Of a stretch of DNA of 64,000 nt, positions 26,168-35,600 are shown in pieces; position 1 is the stretch's first letter; every line of letters starts with the position of its first letter. Under the pieces are notes generated by a model that did not search any database, had not been told where the DNA came from, and saw only the letters and a program-made list of their open reading frames with translations. The position numbers and the translations under genes are program-made. Origin of the DNA: JANOBD01 sp031411495 (lineage in GTDB: Bacteria > Planctomycetota > Phycisphaerae > Tepidisphaerales > Tepidisphaeraceae); the NCBI GenBank assembly GCA_031411495.1, contig JANOBD010000022.1, positions 111,209 through 175,208 of the forward strand, in the 5' to 3' direction.

Positions 26168-28300
26168 TTACTCCATCGGCAAGAGCGTCTTGAACGCGAC
26201 ATCCGTCACGAACATCCCCCGCCCGCGCCACTCCTCCGGCATCTCCGGCAGGTTGCGATACGTCTTCTCGAATCGCTCCAACTCACTGGGCGCGACGACC
26301 ACGATCGCATCACTCTCCGGCGATTTTCCGAGCCAGGCGTCTTTGAACGGCTTGGCCGAGGAGACGTCGAACACGCTCCGGTAATGCAGTCGCGCTGTCG
26401 GCACCGGATAGAGGAACGCCCGCGCATCGCCGACGAGGTAGACCGGCCGGTCCGTCGACTGCAGCAGCCTGGCGAGGGGCTCGGGCAGGAAGACTGATGG
26501 ATCGGAGAACGCGATGCCGGATTGCGCCGCCGGCGCGGCCAGACGCCGGTAAACGCTCGCGAATGTCAGCGGAAGCGACGCCGCCGACGCGATCAGCACG
26601 ACGAGCGGCCAGCGTGGCTGTTTCACGCGACCGATCAACAGCGCGGCGGCAGGAATGATCGGAACGAGAAATCGGCCCTGCAGGTGCGTGGCGAAGAGCC
26701 AGACGAGCACGTTGCCGACAATGAACGCGACAAGCATCCACGCCACCCGGTCGCGCGCCTGGAGGAGGAACGCGGGAACGATGAGCAGGAGCAGGATCGG
26801 GACAGAGACCGCTCCGAACGACGTCGAACCGAACTTGAAGTCGCGAAGGACCTGCTCGTTGAGCGCCGCGAATCGTCCGCCGGATGATTGCTGGTCCGGC
26901 CGCGCGGAATGCGCGACTTCGAATCGTTCGACCATGCCTTCATCGAAATGGGCCGAGCCCAGCGATCGTGTGGCGATCGGAAAGAACGGATTGCCGTTCG
27001 CAAGGACGGCCGTACGAATCAGCCACGGGCTGAGCGTGAGCATCGCACCAAGGACGAGAAGCGCGACTCCGCGCCATTCGAAGCGTCGCCGCGTGAACGA
27101 TTCAACGAGAACGATCGCGGGCAACAGCAAGGCGAGCGTGGGCACGGAAGTGATCTTGCAGCCCGCCGCGAAGCCGGCGGCGCAGCCGGCCAGAAGCCAG
27201 CGCCTCCGCAGCGTCCACGCGAGTGCGAGCGCGGTGAAGAGCATCACGCCGCACTCGTTGTAGCCGACGCTGCCGAGCATCATCAGCCATGGGAACGCGG
27301 CGGCGAAAACGACGGCGGTGGCGGCCCGGAAGCGCGACCGATTCGTACGCACATCCCGTAGGGCGTCAGGCTTGCCTGACCCGTGGACGTCAGCAGCCTC
27401 AGCTCGTTCTTTCGGTGACGATCCGGTCGAGGCGGGCCTTGCCCCTACGCATCCTCGCGCGGCACCATAAATCGCGCCGAGCGTGAGCAGCATCATCGTC
27501 GCGTGCATCAGTTGCGCCAGGTACATCCCGCCGGCGGCGCTGCCGTGCAGCGTCATCGCCAGCAGGTATTGCATCTCGACATTGAGCGGGAAGTATCCGA
27601 AGACGTTGTGCGGCGTCGCGCCGATCTGCCCGAGCTCCAGCCACTCGCGCGGCAACTGGAAGTGGTAGGACACGACGTCGTACGCGTGCGGCTCATCGCC
27701 CCAGAGGATCCACGGCACCACCAGCGCCCCCACGAACGTGCCCGCAACGATCGGAACCGAGAGCGCAAGAGAAATCTGGCCGAGCGACGCCGCGCCGCGC
27801 AGAAAATCCCGGATGTTCACCTGATGCCGGTATACCGCCGCGACGGTCGAAACGTTCGCGGCGATCAGGACGACGACGGCGACGGCCTGGCTGAAGCACC
27901 CGATCGACCCCAGCAGCAGGACGATCCCACTCAGCAACCCCATCCCCACCGCGATGCGGGTGACGAGCATCAGCACCGCAGATGCCGGCGAATCGTTCGG
28001 GTCTTTTCGTGCAACGCTCCTCCCAAGTTGCAGCGCCCCGCTTCCGATCCCGAAACACGCACCGATCCACGCCAGCAGGAGAGGCCCATCGATCAGCAAC
28101 TGCGACACGATGAGCGCCAGAGCGCCCGAGAACACCGGCAGCGCGCTTACGCAGGCCACGCCGATCAGGATGAGTATGATCTGGAGCCGGCTCAAAGAGG
28201 CGGGCGGTCGCTCGGCTGCAATCGACATGAGCCAGAGCATCGTCGGGGGCACGAAGCCGATCAACTCTGGTTCATCGTCGGGTAACGCTTCGTCCGACAT
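26168..28300 (-). CDS. GT39-like integral membrane glycosyltransferase with in-frame repeat insert
   Basis: A 710-residue protein with a run of about 12 hydrophobic helices and a long loop after the early helices containing DEPHAYDVVSYHFQLPREWL, the acidic first-loop arrangement of GT39/ArnT-type enzymes using polyprenyl-phosphate sugars. The C-terminal periplasmic part has DRPVYLVGDARAFLY. A hydrophilic stretch from GCVGARPAST to TNRSRFRAA interrupts what looks like one helical region; it is encoded by palindromic DNA at about 27345-27460. The ATG at 28300 (MSDEALPDD) is my choice, with no strong ribosome binding site; an in-frame start 20 codons upstream and later Met codons are possible. 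Confidence 0.8.
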   Translation of the reverse strand: MSDEALPDDEPELIGFVPPTMLWLMSIAAERPPASLSRLQIILILIGVACVSALPVFSGALALIVSQLLIDGPLLLAWIGACFGIGSGALQLGRSVARKDPNDSPASAVLMLVTRIAVGMGLLSGIVLLLGSIGCFSQAVAVVVLIAANVSTVAAVYRHQVNIRDFLRGAASLGQISLALSVPIVAGTFVGALVVPWILWGDEPHAYDVVSYHFQLPREWLELGQIGATPHNVFGYFPLNVEMQYLLAMTLHGSAAGGMYLAQLMHATMMLLTLGAIYGAARGCVGARPASTGSSPKERAEAADVHGSGKPDALRDVRTNRSRFRAATAVVFAAAFPWLMMLGSVGYNECGVMLFTALALAWTLRRRWLLAGCAAGFAAGCKITSVPTLALLLPAIVLVESFTRRRFEWRGVALLVLGAMLTLSPWLIRTAVLANGNPFFPIATRSLGSAHFDEGMVERFEVAHSARPDQQSSGGRFAALNEQVLRDFKFGSTSFGAVSVPILLLLIVPAFLLQARDRVAWMLVAFIVGNVLVWLFATHLQGRFLVPIIPAAALLIGRVKQPRWPLVVLIASAASLPLTFASVYRRLAAPAAQSGIAFSDPSVFLPEPLARLLQSTDRPVYLVGDARAFLYPVPTARLHYRSVFDVSSAKPFKDAWLGKSPESDAIVVVAPSELERFEKTYRNLPEMPEEWRGRGMFVTDVAFKTLLPME
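27345..27460. repeat. Palindromic insert read in frame by the GT39-like gene
   Basis: The core is the perfect palindrome GTCAGGCTTGCCTGAC (27365-27380). Outer segments CGTAGGGCGTCAGGC (left) and the complement of GCCTTGCCCCTACGC (right, about 27437-27451) are related inverted arms. The limits are approximate and were set where the protein stops looking like membrane sequence. It keeps the frame open. Confidence 0.65.
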
Positions 28301-28435
28301 CCAAAGAGCATGGGCTTCTGGCGAATGTCCCATCGGTCGCGCGCCGGACGCTCGTGGCACAATTGCACCGGAACGAGTTGCGCGACGTGAGGTTTCTCGT
28401 CAAATCGCGCCGGTCTCGGTACAACTCCGCATCCG

Positions 28436-29146
28436 ATGTCGCTTCACGGTCAGCTCGCCATTCTTGCCGCGGTGACGTATTTCGTCGGGTCATTGCCGTT
28501 CGGATTGCTGGTCGGCCTGACCAGGGGCGTTGATATTCGCCAGCACGGGTCGAAGAACATCGGCGCCTCCAACGCCGGCCGGGTGCTGGGGCATCGGCGC
28601 TATTTCGTCATCGTTTTCATTCTCGATCTGCTCAAGAGCCTGGTGCCGATGTCGATCGCATCGTCGCTCGTGCTCCATGCGCCGCTCGAGGCGCGGACGC
28701 AGTTCACGTTTCTGCTGTGGCTGCTGGTGGGAATCGCGGCGATCGTCGGGCACGTCTTCCCGATCTACCTGAAGTTCAAAGGCGGCAAAGGCGTCGCCAC
28801 GTCTGCGGGTGTCGTGCTTGGGCTGTTTCCGTACTTTACGGTGGCGGGAATCGTCTCGGTGATGACGTTTCTGATCTTCCTCAAGAAGTGGAAGTACATC
28901 AGCCTCGGTTCGATCGCGGCCGCCACGGTGTTCCCCTTCGCCTACGCCGGCATCGGCCTGTGGCGAGGCTGGGACATCACCGGCCGTCAGCTACCCCTGC
29001 TCGTCCTGGCGATCGCACTCTGCTCGCTGGTGATCTATCGCCATCGCGAGAACATCCGACGGCTCCGCGCGGGGACGGAGAACAAGATCCGGTCGCGCGC
29101 GGACCGAGCTTCCGATGCCGAGCCCGAAGGACCAGGCGTCTCGTAA
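28436..29146 (+). CDS. plsY: Glycerol-3-phosphate acyltransferase PlsY
   Basis: A 236-residue inner-membrane enzyme that transfers acyl from acyl-phosphate to glycerol-3-phosphate, the first step of phospholipid synthesis. The three family motifs are intact: GSLPFGLLVGLTRGVDIR, HGSKNIGASNAGRVLG, and GHVFPIYLKFKGGKGVAT. About five to seven hydrophobic helices are visible. The C-terminal ~35 residues are hydrophilic and extend past the usual end. The stop codon TAA (29144-29146) overlaps the first two bases of an AATGACCAA element, so the tail may have been changed by the insertion. Divergent from the GT39-like gene. Confidence 0.95.
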   Translation: MSLHGQLAILAAVTYFVGSLPFGLLVGLTRGVDIRQHGSKNIGASNAGRVLGHRRYFVIVFILDLLKSLVPMSIASSLVLHAPLEARTQFTFLLWLLVGIAAIVGHVFPIYLKFKGGKGVATSAGVVLGLFPYFTVAGIVSVMTFLIFLKKWKYISLGSIAAATVFPFAYAGIGLWRGWDITGRQLPLLVLAIALCSLVIYRHRENIRRLRAGTENKIRSRADRASDAEPEGPGVS

Positions 29147-29248
29147 TGACCAAGGACCAATCACCAACAAACTCCCAATGTACAATCACCAAAAGGTAAT
29201 TGGGGATTTGGACTTTGGGCCTTTGTTGGTCATTGGGCCTTGGTCATT
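29145..29248. repeat. AATGACCAA...TTGGTCATT palindromic element, copy 2
   Basis: A 104-base element with arms 29145-29181 and 29212-29248 matching at 32 of 37 positions when folded. It has the same ends as the copy at 11243-11349. Its first two bases form part of the plsY stop codon. It fills the gap between plsY and the convergent small membrane gene. Confidence 0.9.
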
Positions 29249-29256
29249 CTCCCCAA

Positions 29257-29721
29257 TCACCTTGCCGAGAGCGCATTTTCATGCGGATTGGCCAGCATAA
29301 TCGCCATCGCGATGCAGTATGTCGTGAGGCCCAGGAGCATGATGATCACGGCGACGCGGTAGCTGGTCGTCTTGCGATCGCGATAGCGGAGCGACGTTTC
29401 CAGCCATTCGCGAAGGTCGTCGCCCTTCTGCATTGTGAGCCAGCGGAGATGAAGCACGCCCCACGAACAGACGATGGCGGCAAGCAGGATCAACCCTACG
29501 CCGATGATGATGTACGCCTGTGCATACCGGTTCGTGCCGGCCACCAGCCTGCCGGAGAAGCCGGTCGTGGAGATGACGATGCCGCAGAGCGTCAGCAGCA
29601 CTTGGGCGCGGTTGTGCAGGACGGTGAACTGCCGCTCGAGCATCGCCATGATGTCGGGGAGTTTTTCGTCGTATTCGGCAAGGATTCGATCGGCTTCCTG
29701 GGGCAGGGAAAGGCACGGCAT
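29257..29721 (-). CDS. Small membrane protein of unknown function
   Basis: A 154-residue protein from ATG 29721. A helical N-terminal region (PQEADRILAEYDEKLPDIMA) is followed by transmembrane segments near residues 42-54 (VLLTLCGIVISTTGF), 70-92 (IIIGVGLILLAAIVCSWGVL) and 123-143 (AVIIMLLGLTTYCIAMAIML). No family recognised with confidence; the layout recalls small predicted phage-shock or Pycsar effector-like membrane proteins but no motif supports this. It starts 53 bases after the next upstream minus-strand gene and may be cotranscribed with it. Confidence 0.75.
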   Translation of the reverse strand: MPCLSLPQEADRILAEYDEKLPDIMAMLERQFTVLHNRAQVLLTLCGIVISTTGFSGRLVAGTNRYAQAYIIIGVGLILLAAIVCSWGVLHLRWLTMQKGDDLREWLETSLRYRDRKTTSYRVAVIIMLLGLTTYCIAMAIMLANPHENALSAR

Positions 29722-29774
29722 CGCGGTATGATAGCGATCGAGCGCGGGTCGCGCAACCGCGGATCGTTCAAAGC

Positions 29775-30446
29775 CTAGTTCCAGCGGACGTTCTTGCCTG
29801 CACAGAGAATCACCGTCATGAACAGGCCGAAGATCAACGCGACCGCCAGCGGCGGCCCTCCCGCGAAGGCGAGCGCGGCATACGGGTGGCCGTTCAGAAA
29901 CAGCGCGACGCTGGCCAGGAGGATCGCGATGCAGAGCGCCATCACCTTCATGATCGAAAGCGCCGGCCTGCTGCGGATCGAAAAGTTCTTGGCGAGGGTC
30001 GAGAAGAAATAGAGCAGCGCGCCGCCGTCGACGATCCACGCCAGCGCGAGCAGGACGGTAACGACGGTCGGCGACGATGAGGCTGATGAAGCGACCATGT
30101 TCGGCGATAGTCCGATCGAAGAAGCGGCTCTGGACATCAGCAGCGCGCCGCACGTGCCGAGCAACACCCACACCACCCACGAGGCGATCATCGCACGGCC
30201 AAGCTTGCCGTTGGCAAAGGTCCAGCCCCAGGGCGCGAGGAAACCCGCCACGCGGTTCCTCCAGGTGATCTGGGAAACGGCAGAGGTCTTCAGCAGATAA
30301 CCGCCTACCGCCACAGCCACGGCCGCGACGACGGCGAACGCCAGCAGCGTCTGCCAAATGCCGATCCGGGGCGCCAGCACGAAGCCAGCCGCGACGGCAC
30401 CGGCGACCATTAATACCTTTCGCAGATAGAAGAGGACGTAGCGCAT
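29775..30446 (-). CDS. Polytopic membrane protein of unknown function
   Basis: A 223-residue protein with six predicted transmembrane segments (for example MVAGAVAAGFVLAPRIGIW, LLAFAVVAAVAVAVGGYLL, AMIASWVVWVLLGTCGALL, VMALCIAILLASVALFL). A short extracytoplasmic loop is Ser-rich (SSASSSPTVV). No enzyme or transporter motif recognised. Upstream of the 154-residue membrane gene on the same strand with a small gap, so the two probably form a unit. Divergent from the dps gene, with 194 bases between starts. Confidence 0.75.
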   Translation of the reverse strand: MRYVLFYLRKVLMVAGAVAAGFVLAPRIGIWQTLLAFAVVAAVAVAVGGYLLKTSAVSQITWRNRVAGFLAPWGWTFANGKLGRAMIASWVVWVLLGTCGALLMSRAASSIGLSPNMVASSASSSPTVVTVLLALAWIVDGGALLYFFSTLAKNFSIRSRPALSIMKVMALCIAILLASVALFLNGHPYAALAFAGGPPLAVALIFGLFMTVILCAGKNVRWN

Positions 30447-30640
30447 GTGAAGGGAAACACGGAATCGAATCCGTCGCCTCAGCGTAGGGTGGAAATGGCG
30501 GCTCGAAAGGCTGCCACTATCGGCTTTTACGGGCGGTTTCCCGCATCAGGGATCACCCGACAGGAGCGGCGGGACTTTGCCGCGTCGTCGGAACACGAAT
30601 CGCTTCCTAAAGTGCCGCAATGAAACAGGAGATCAAAGGC

Positions 30641-31147
30641 ATGAAAGCCACCAAGCAAGACCACCTGCTCGATACCAAGAATGACCTTGACCGCGACATC
30701 CGTTCGAAAATGGTCGACATTCTCAACGCACGCCTCGCCGATGCGATCGATCTTCAATACGCCGTCAAAACGGCGCACTGGAACGTCAAGGGTCCGAGCT
30801 TCGGCTCGCTGCACAAGCTCTTCGACGAGATCGCCGAGTACGTTGAAGAGGCGATCGACACCATCGCCGAACGTGGCGTAAAGCTCGGCGGAACGGCGCT
30901 GGGTACCGTGCGGATCAGCGCTGAAAACTCGCATCTGGAAGAATACCCCACCGACATCTACGCGGGTCTGGATCACACCGATGCGGTCAGCGATCGCCTG
31001 GCCGCGTTCGGCAAGCTGTTGCGGAAAAACATTGACGACGCGGAAGAGGCAGGTGACATGGACACCTCGGACATGTTCATCGACCTTTCGCGCGAGAACG
31101 ACAAATACCTCTGGATGGTCGAAGCCCACAACCAGGCCGATCGATAA
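30641..31147 (+). CDS. dps: Dps-family DNA-protecting ferritin
   Basis: A 168-residue four-helix ferritin-like protein that forms dodecamers, oxidises Fe2+ with hydrogen peroxide and shields DNA. All intersubunit ferroxidase ligands are present when aligned to the E. coli protein: His46 (AHWNVKG), His58 and Asp62 (LHKLFDE), Asp73 and Glu77 (DTIAE). The C-terminal FIDLSRENDKYLWMVEAH is typical. AGGAGA (30627-30632) points to the ATG at 30641; an upstream ATG at 30620 would add seven residues but has a poor ribosome binding site. Single gene with its own terminator at 31181. Confidence 0.95.
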   Translation: MKATKQDHLLDTKNDLDRDIRSKMVDILNARLADAIDLQYAVKTAHWNVKGPSFGSLHKLFDEIAEYVEEAIDTIAERGVKLGGTALGTVRISAENSHLEEYPTDIYAGLDHTDAVSDRLAAFGKLLRKNIDDAEEAGDMDTSDMFIDLSRENDKYLWMVEAHNQADR

Positions 31148-31180
31148 CCATCGGACAAGATCCTCCTCCCTCCCCGAAAG

Positions 31181-31218
31181 CAGCACCGCCCGCGGATTTC
31201 CGCGGGCGATGCTGTTTC
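31181..31218 (+). terminator. Intrinsic terminator after dps
   Basis: AGCACCGCCCGCGGA and TCCGCGGGCGATGCT form a long G+C-rich stem (31181-31212, one mismatch) followed by GTTTCT. It lies 33 bases after the dps stop. Confidence 0.75.
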
Positions 31219-31283
31219 TCATGTGAATCGTCGCTCGATGCGGAGCGATTGACACCCGGCCGCCGCATCCGAACATTCGCAGC

Positions 31284-32486
31284 ATGAGTTCACCGCACGG
31301 CCCCGCCCCGCTCAATGTTCCCGATATCCAGTCCTTCCTGCGCAGCTCCTGGCTCGATGCGTGGCTGGTGTATGACTTCCGCGGCAGCAACCCGATCTTC
31401 TCGCAACTGCTCGGCGGCCAGCGGTGGACGACGCGCCGGGCCCTGCTCGTCATCCCCGCCAGCGGCGAGGCATCGCTGATCGTCCACAACATCGATGCGC
31501 CGCAGTTCGCCACCTGCGGCGTTGCGCTGAGCGTCTACACCGACTGGCAACAGTGGCAGGCGATGGTGCGCGCGGCCGTCGATGACCGGCCACGCGTTGC
31601 GATGGAATACTCGCCGATGGGCGAATTGCCTGCCGTCTCGTTTGTCGACGGCGGCTTCCTGGAGTTCGTCCGCTCGCTCGGCACGAACGTCGTCAGCAGC
31701 GGAGATCTGATTCAATTCTCCGTCGCGCGATGGTCGGCCGAGGCGCTCGCGAAACATCATGAATGCTCGCGGCTCACCGCGCAGGTGAAGGACGAAGCCT
31801 TCTCGCTCATTCGCGATCGGCTCGCCGCGAATCAAACTGTGACGGAATACGACGTCCAGCAGCTGATCATGAAGCGCTTCGCCGACCACGGGCTCGATCC
31901 GGACCACCCGCCGATCATCGGCGTCAACGAGCACAGCGGCGATCCGCATTTCGAAGTGTCGGCGACGAATCCCTCGGTCATCCGGCGCGGGGATTGGGTG
32001 TTGATCGACCTCTGGGCCCGATACCCGAGCCAGGAGCACATCTTCGCCGACATCACCTGGATGGGCTTTTGCGGCCCGCGCGTGCCGGACGAACATCAAC
32101 GCGTCTGGAAGACCGTGAAAGGCGCACGTGATGCGGCGAAGGATCTGGTGATCGAGCGATGGAACGCGAAACAGCCGGTGCACGGCTACGAGCTGGACGA
32201 CGCCGCCCGCGCGGTAATTGACGCGGCCGGCTACCACGACGCGATCCGCCACCGCACCGGCCACAGCCTCTCGCCAGGGCCCAAAATTCACGGGCTGAGC
32301 GCGAACCTCGACAACTTCGAAACGCGCGACACGCGCCTAATCCTGCCGCAGACCGGCTTCACGATCGAGCCCGCGCTGTACGTGCCGGGGTTCGGATGTC
32401 GCAGCGAGATCAACCTGTACGTCGATCCGGTTCGCGGCCCGATTGTGACGAGCCCGATACAGGATGAAGTCCTGCTGCTCGCGTAA
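31284..32486 (+). CDS. M24 family metallopeptidase (Xaa-Pro aminopeptidase-like)
   Basis: A 400-residue cytoplasmic peptidase. The N-terminal creatinase/prolidase domain (about 1-150) is followed by a pita-bread catalytic domain. The five metal ligands are Asp242 (VLIDLWARY), Asp256 (IFADITW), His327 (RTGHSLS), Glu362 (GFTIEPALY) and Glu375 (CRSEINLYV). Expected to remove N-terminal residues before proline, with two Mn or Co ions. Length is normal for the family. A strong terminator follows at 32516. Confidence 0.93.
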   Translation: MSSPHGPAPLNVPDIQSFLRSSWLDAWLVYDFRGSNPIFSQLLGGQRWTTRRALLVIPASGEASLIVHNIDAPQFATCGVALSVYTDWQQWQAMVRAAVDDRPRVAMEYSPMGELPAVSFVDGGFLEFVRSLGTNVVSSGDLIQFSVARWSAEALAKHHECSRLTAQVKDEAFSLIRDRLAANQTVTEYDVQQLIMKRFADHGLDPDHPPIIGVNEHSGDPHFEVSATNPSVIRRGDWVLIDLWARYPSQEHIFADITWMGFCGPRVPDEHQRVWKTVKGARDAAKDLVIERWNAKQPVHGYELDDAARAVIDAAGYHDAIRHRTGHSLSPGPKIHGLSANLDNFETRDTRLILPQTGFTIEPALYVPGFGCRSEINLYVDPVRGPIVTSPIQDEVLLLA

Positions 32487-32515
32487 GCCGAGTGCCCCTG
32501 CTCCAGAAAAAGACC

Positions 32516-32539
32516 AAAGCCCGGCGCGTACCGGGCTTT
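32516..32539 (+). terminator. Intrinsic terminator after the M24 peptidase
   Basis: AAAGCCCGG (32516-32524) and CCGGGCTTT (32531-32539) form a perfect 9-bp stem with a 6-base loop; the T-run is part of the stem end. The symmetry allows action in both directions. Confidence 0.75.
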
Positions 32540-32571
32540 GTCAACGACAGTCTCACTTGGCACTCTGGTCC

Positions 32572-32609
32572 CCTCTCCCCCTAGTCAGGGGAGAGGTTTA
32601 GGATGAGGG
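32572..32609. repeat. Dispersed hairpin CCTCTCCC/GGGAGAGG, copy 2
   Basis: CCTCTCCCC (32572-32580) pairs with GGGGAGAGG (32588-32596), followed by TTTAGGATGAGGGG. Related to the copy at 9532-9564. It lies between convergent genes. Confidence 0.7.
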
Positions 32610-32651
32610 GTCGGTCGCGATCGAGCGTGGTCTGACGCTTGGCCCCCGTTC

Positions 32652-35600
32652 TCATGAGATGACACTCGCACTCGCGAACATCGCGTCATCCCGATCTTCG
32701 AGCGACTGTAGAGCACGGCTGATCCCGCGCGAGGCGGCGGGTGAGATCCCGCGGCGCGTCGCCGATTGCGCCAGCGTCGCCCGCGCCGATTCGATCTGCT
32801 TGTCGCTCGGCGCGACGGTGAGGAATGGCAGGCCGAAGTTCTGCGCGGTGGCGAGCAGGTCGTCGAAGTCGACATCGTTGTCGTAGTCGAAGTTGCCTTG
32901 CGTCCAGGCGCGCGGGCCGGGCAGATTGAAGTTCTGGGCGACACGGAGCAGGTCGTCGAAATCGACATCGCGGTCAAGTTCGGTGTCGCCGTTCTGCACG
33001 AAGGCGATGCAAGTGTCGCCGGGGTTCACGGCCTGCCCGCCGAACGTCACGATGTTCGCGCCGGGGAGATTCGGGTCGGTCGCCAGGCGGATGCCCAGCC
33101 CATCGCTGCGGCCGGACGCGGTGGCGGCGGAACTGGAGAACGACTGGAAGTTGCCGTCCCACGTTCCGCCGTTGCGGCCATTGGTGAGGACCAAGTTGTA
33201 GAAGCCGGGGATCCCGAGACCGACGCGCCCGATAAAGAACCCGCCGGCGATGTCCAGCGCCCCGCCTATGGAGATGGTGCTCGACACGATCAATGTACTA
33301 TTGCCCGGGCCGTTCTGGATCGTGCTGCCGACGCCGACGCGGAGCCGAGCCACTTCGTCGGTGCCAGCGAAGCGGACGAATGCTTCGGTGGCGTCGCTAT
33401 CGCTGTCAGAGTCGATGGTATCGTTGCCTGCGCCACTGGTGACGATCACCGGCGCAGCGCTCGTGCCACCATCCGCCACGCGGATGTCGTCGTCGCCGCC
33501 ATTGGCGTTGATCGTGAGGTTCGACGGCGCCGTGTTCACGGTGATGATGTTGCTGCCGTTGTTGGCGTTGAGCGTGGTGGTTTCGATCAGGTTTCCATCG
33601 ACAACGACCCCGACGGGGAGACTGCTCTTGGAGAAGAGATCGGAAGAATCGAGCGTATAGCTGTCGGGGTCGGCGGTGTCGCCGGTGTCGTTGTAGTTGA
33701 TGGTGTCGTCGCCGGCGCCGCCGCCGAGCGTGATGGACGCAAGGATTTCGACGTCGATGTCGTTGGAGATGTCGCCGACGTCGAAACGATCGGTGCCGCC
33801 GCCTGCGGCGACGTCGTAGGTGGTGCCGGCGATGGTTCCCTCGATGAAGAGCGTGTCGTTGCCGACGCCGCCGTTCACGGAAATGGTCTCGGTGGTCGCG
33901 TACAGAAGATTCGGGGTGACGCTCGATCCGAGGAATATGGATTCAACCGTGTACGTTCTGCCAGCCGGAGAGGCGCTGTCGTCGAAAAGGATCAGATCCG
34001 AATCGGCATCGCCGCCGAAGCGAAGAAGCGAGTCGATCAGGTCCACATTGTTCGCCGTTCCGCCGTAGTCGAGCGTGTCATTGCCCGCGCCGGCGTTGAT
34101 GGTTACGCCAGTGCCGGCGATGAGTGCATCGATGTTGTATCGCTCGGCGAGTACGCCGCTGAACTGCACGACCTGCGAGATATTGGTGTAACGGATGATT
34201 TCATCCGCGTCGATCGCGATCTGGCCGACCGTGGGCGAGAAGGCGCTGTACGTCCAGGTGTTCGGAGTGCCGGCCGCCGTGTCGAGAAGGTTGAGTTGAT
34301 CGTTGTCCGCACCGCCGTCGAAGAGCAGCGGACCGCTGCCGAGGGTTTCGACATTCCCGGCGCCGAGGTTCACCGTGTCGTTGCCGGCCGCACCGTTGAT
34401 GGTGACGCTGGTCAGATTGCTCGTGCTTTCGACATTCACCACTTCCGCGCCGCCGGGCAGTTCGATCCGAAGCTGCTCAGTATTGTTGCCGTTGTAGACC
34501 ATCAAGACGCCCGCGGCCGATCCGCCGTCGGTGATCGAACCGCTGGTGACGGTGTAGGTGTCGCCGACATCGTTGTCGGTGGAATCGTTGAAGACGAGCG
34601 AATCGATGCCTGCGCCCGGGTTCACATTCACCGGGCTGAGCACATTGGAGTCGAAGTCGCCGTTGCCGACGAAGATGGTGTCATTTCCCACGCCGGCGTT
34701 GAGGGTCATGCCGTTGACGAAGAACGGACTCCAGGCATCGACATTGATGATGTTGTTGGCCGAGCCGGTCGTCACGAGAACGGATTCAACCTGTGTCGAT
34801 ACCGCGACGGTGCCCGCACCCGTTCGCGTGATGCGCTGCGATCCAATCCCGCCGAGCCCGTACGTGGTGACGTTGGCATTAAGGGAATCGTTGTAGTTGA
34901 GCGAATCGGTGCCGGCTCCGCCGATAACCGTTATCTCGCCGCCGACCGCATCCATGTTGCTGGTGGACGCGAGGTTGAAGGTGTCATTGCCGGCCCGACC
35001 GTCCAGGTTCAGGGCGGTGGTGACCAGCAGCGAAGCCACGTTGAACGTGTCGTCGAGGGTTCCCGCGTCGATGTTGACCGACTCGACAGTGTTGTCGTAC
35101 CCCATGGACGCAAAGTTGTCGCCGGTTCGGCTAATGCTGGCGCTGCCGATCGACCACACCGCGTTGGTGGCGTTGAGCGTGTCACTCAAGGTCAAGGAGT
35201 CGGTGCCGCCGTTGCCTTGAATCGTGACAGGGGCGTCGATGATGTTCAGGTCGTCCGTTGCCGGCGCGATGTTGAACGCGTCACCGGCCGCGCCGCCGCC
35301 GATGGTGATGTTGTTGGTGCTGAACGTCGATTCGACATTGAATGTGTGGGCCAGGTCCGAACCGAGCACGTCGATGTTGTCGACATTCCCATTGTAGTTG
35401 AAGACGATCGGCGTGGCGCTGCCGGACGCGACGGTGAACGCGCTCTGGGTCAGTTCATAAACGTCACTGCCGGCTTCATTGTCCGTGTCGTGGATGTTGA
35501 GCCGGTCGGATCCGTTGCCGCCCGCCAGCGTGATCGACATTGTGGTCCGGAAGTTTGTCGTGTCGTCCAGATCGCTGCCGGTCGTTCCGCCGACGTTGAT

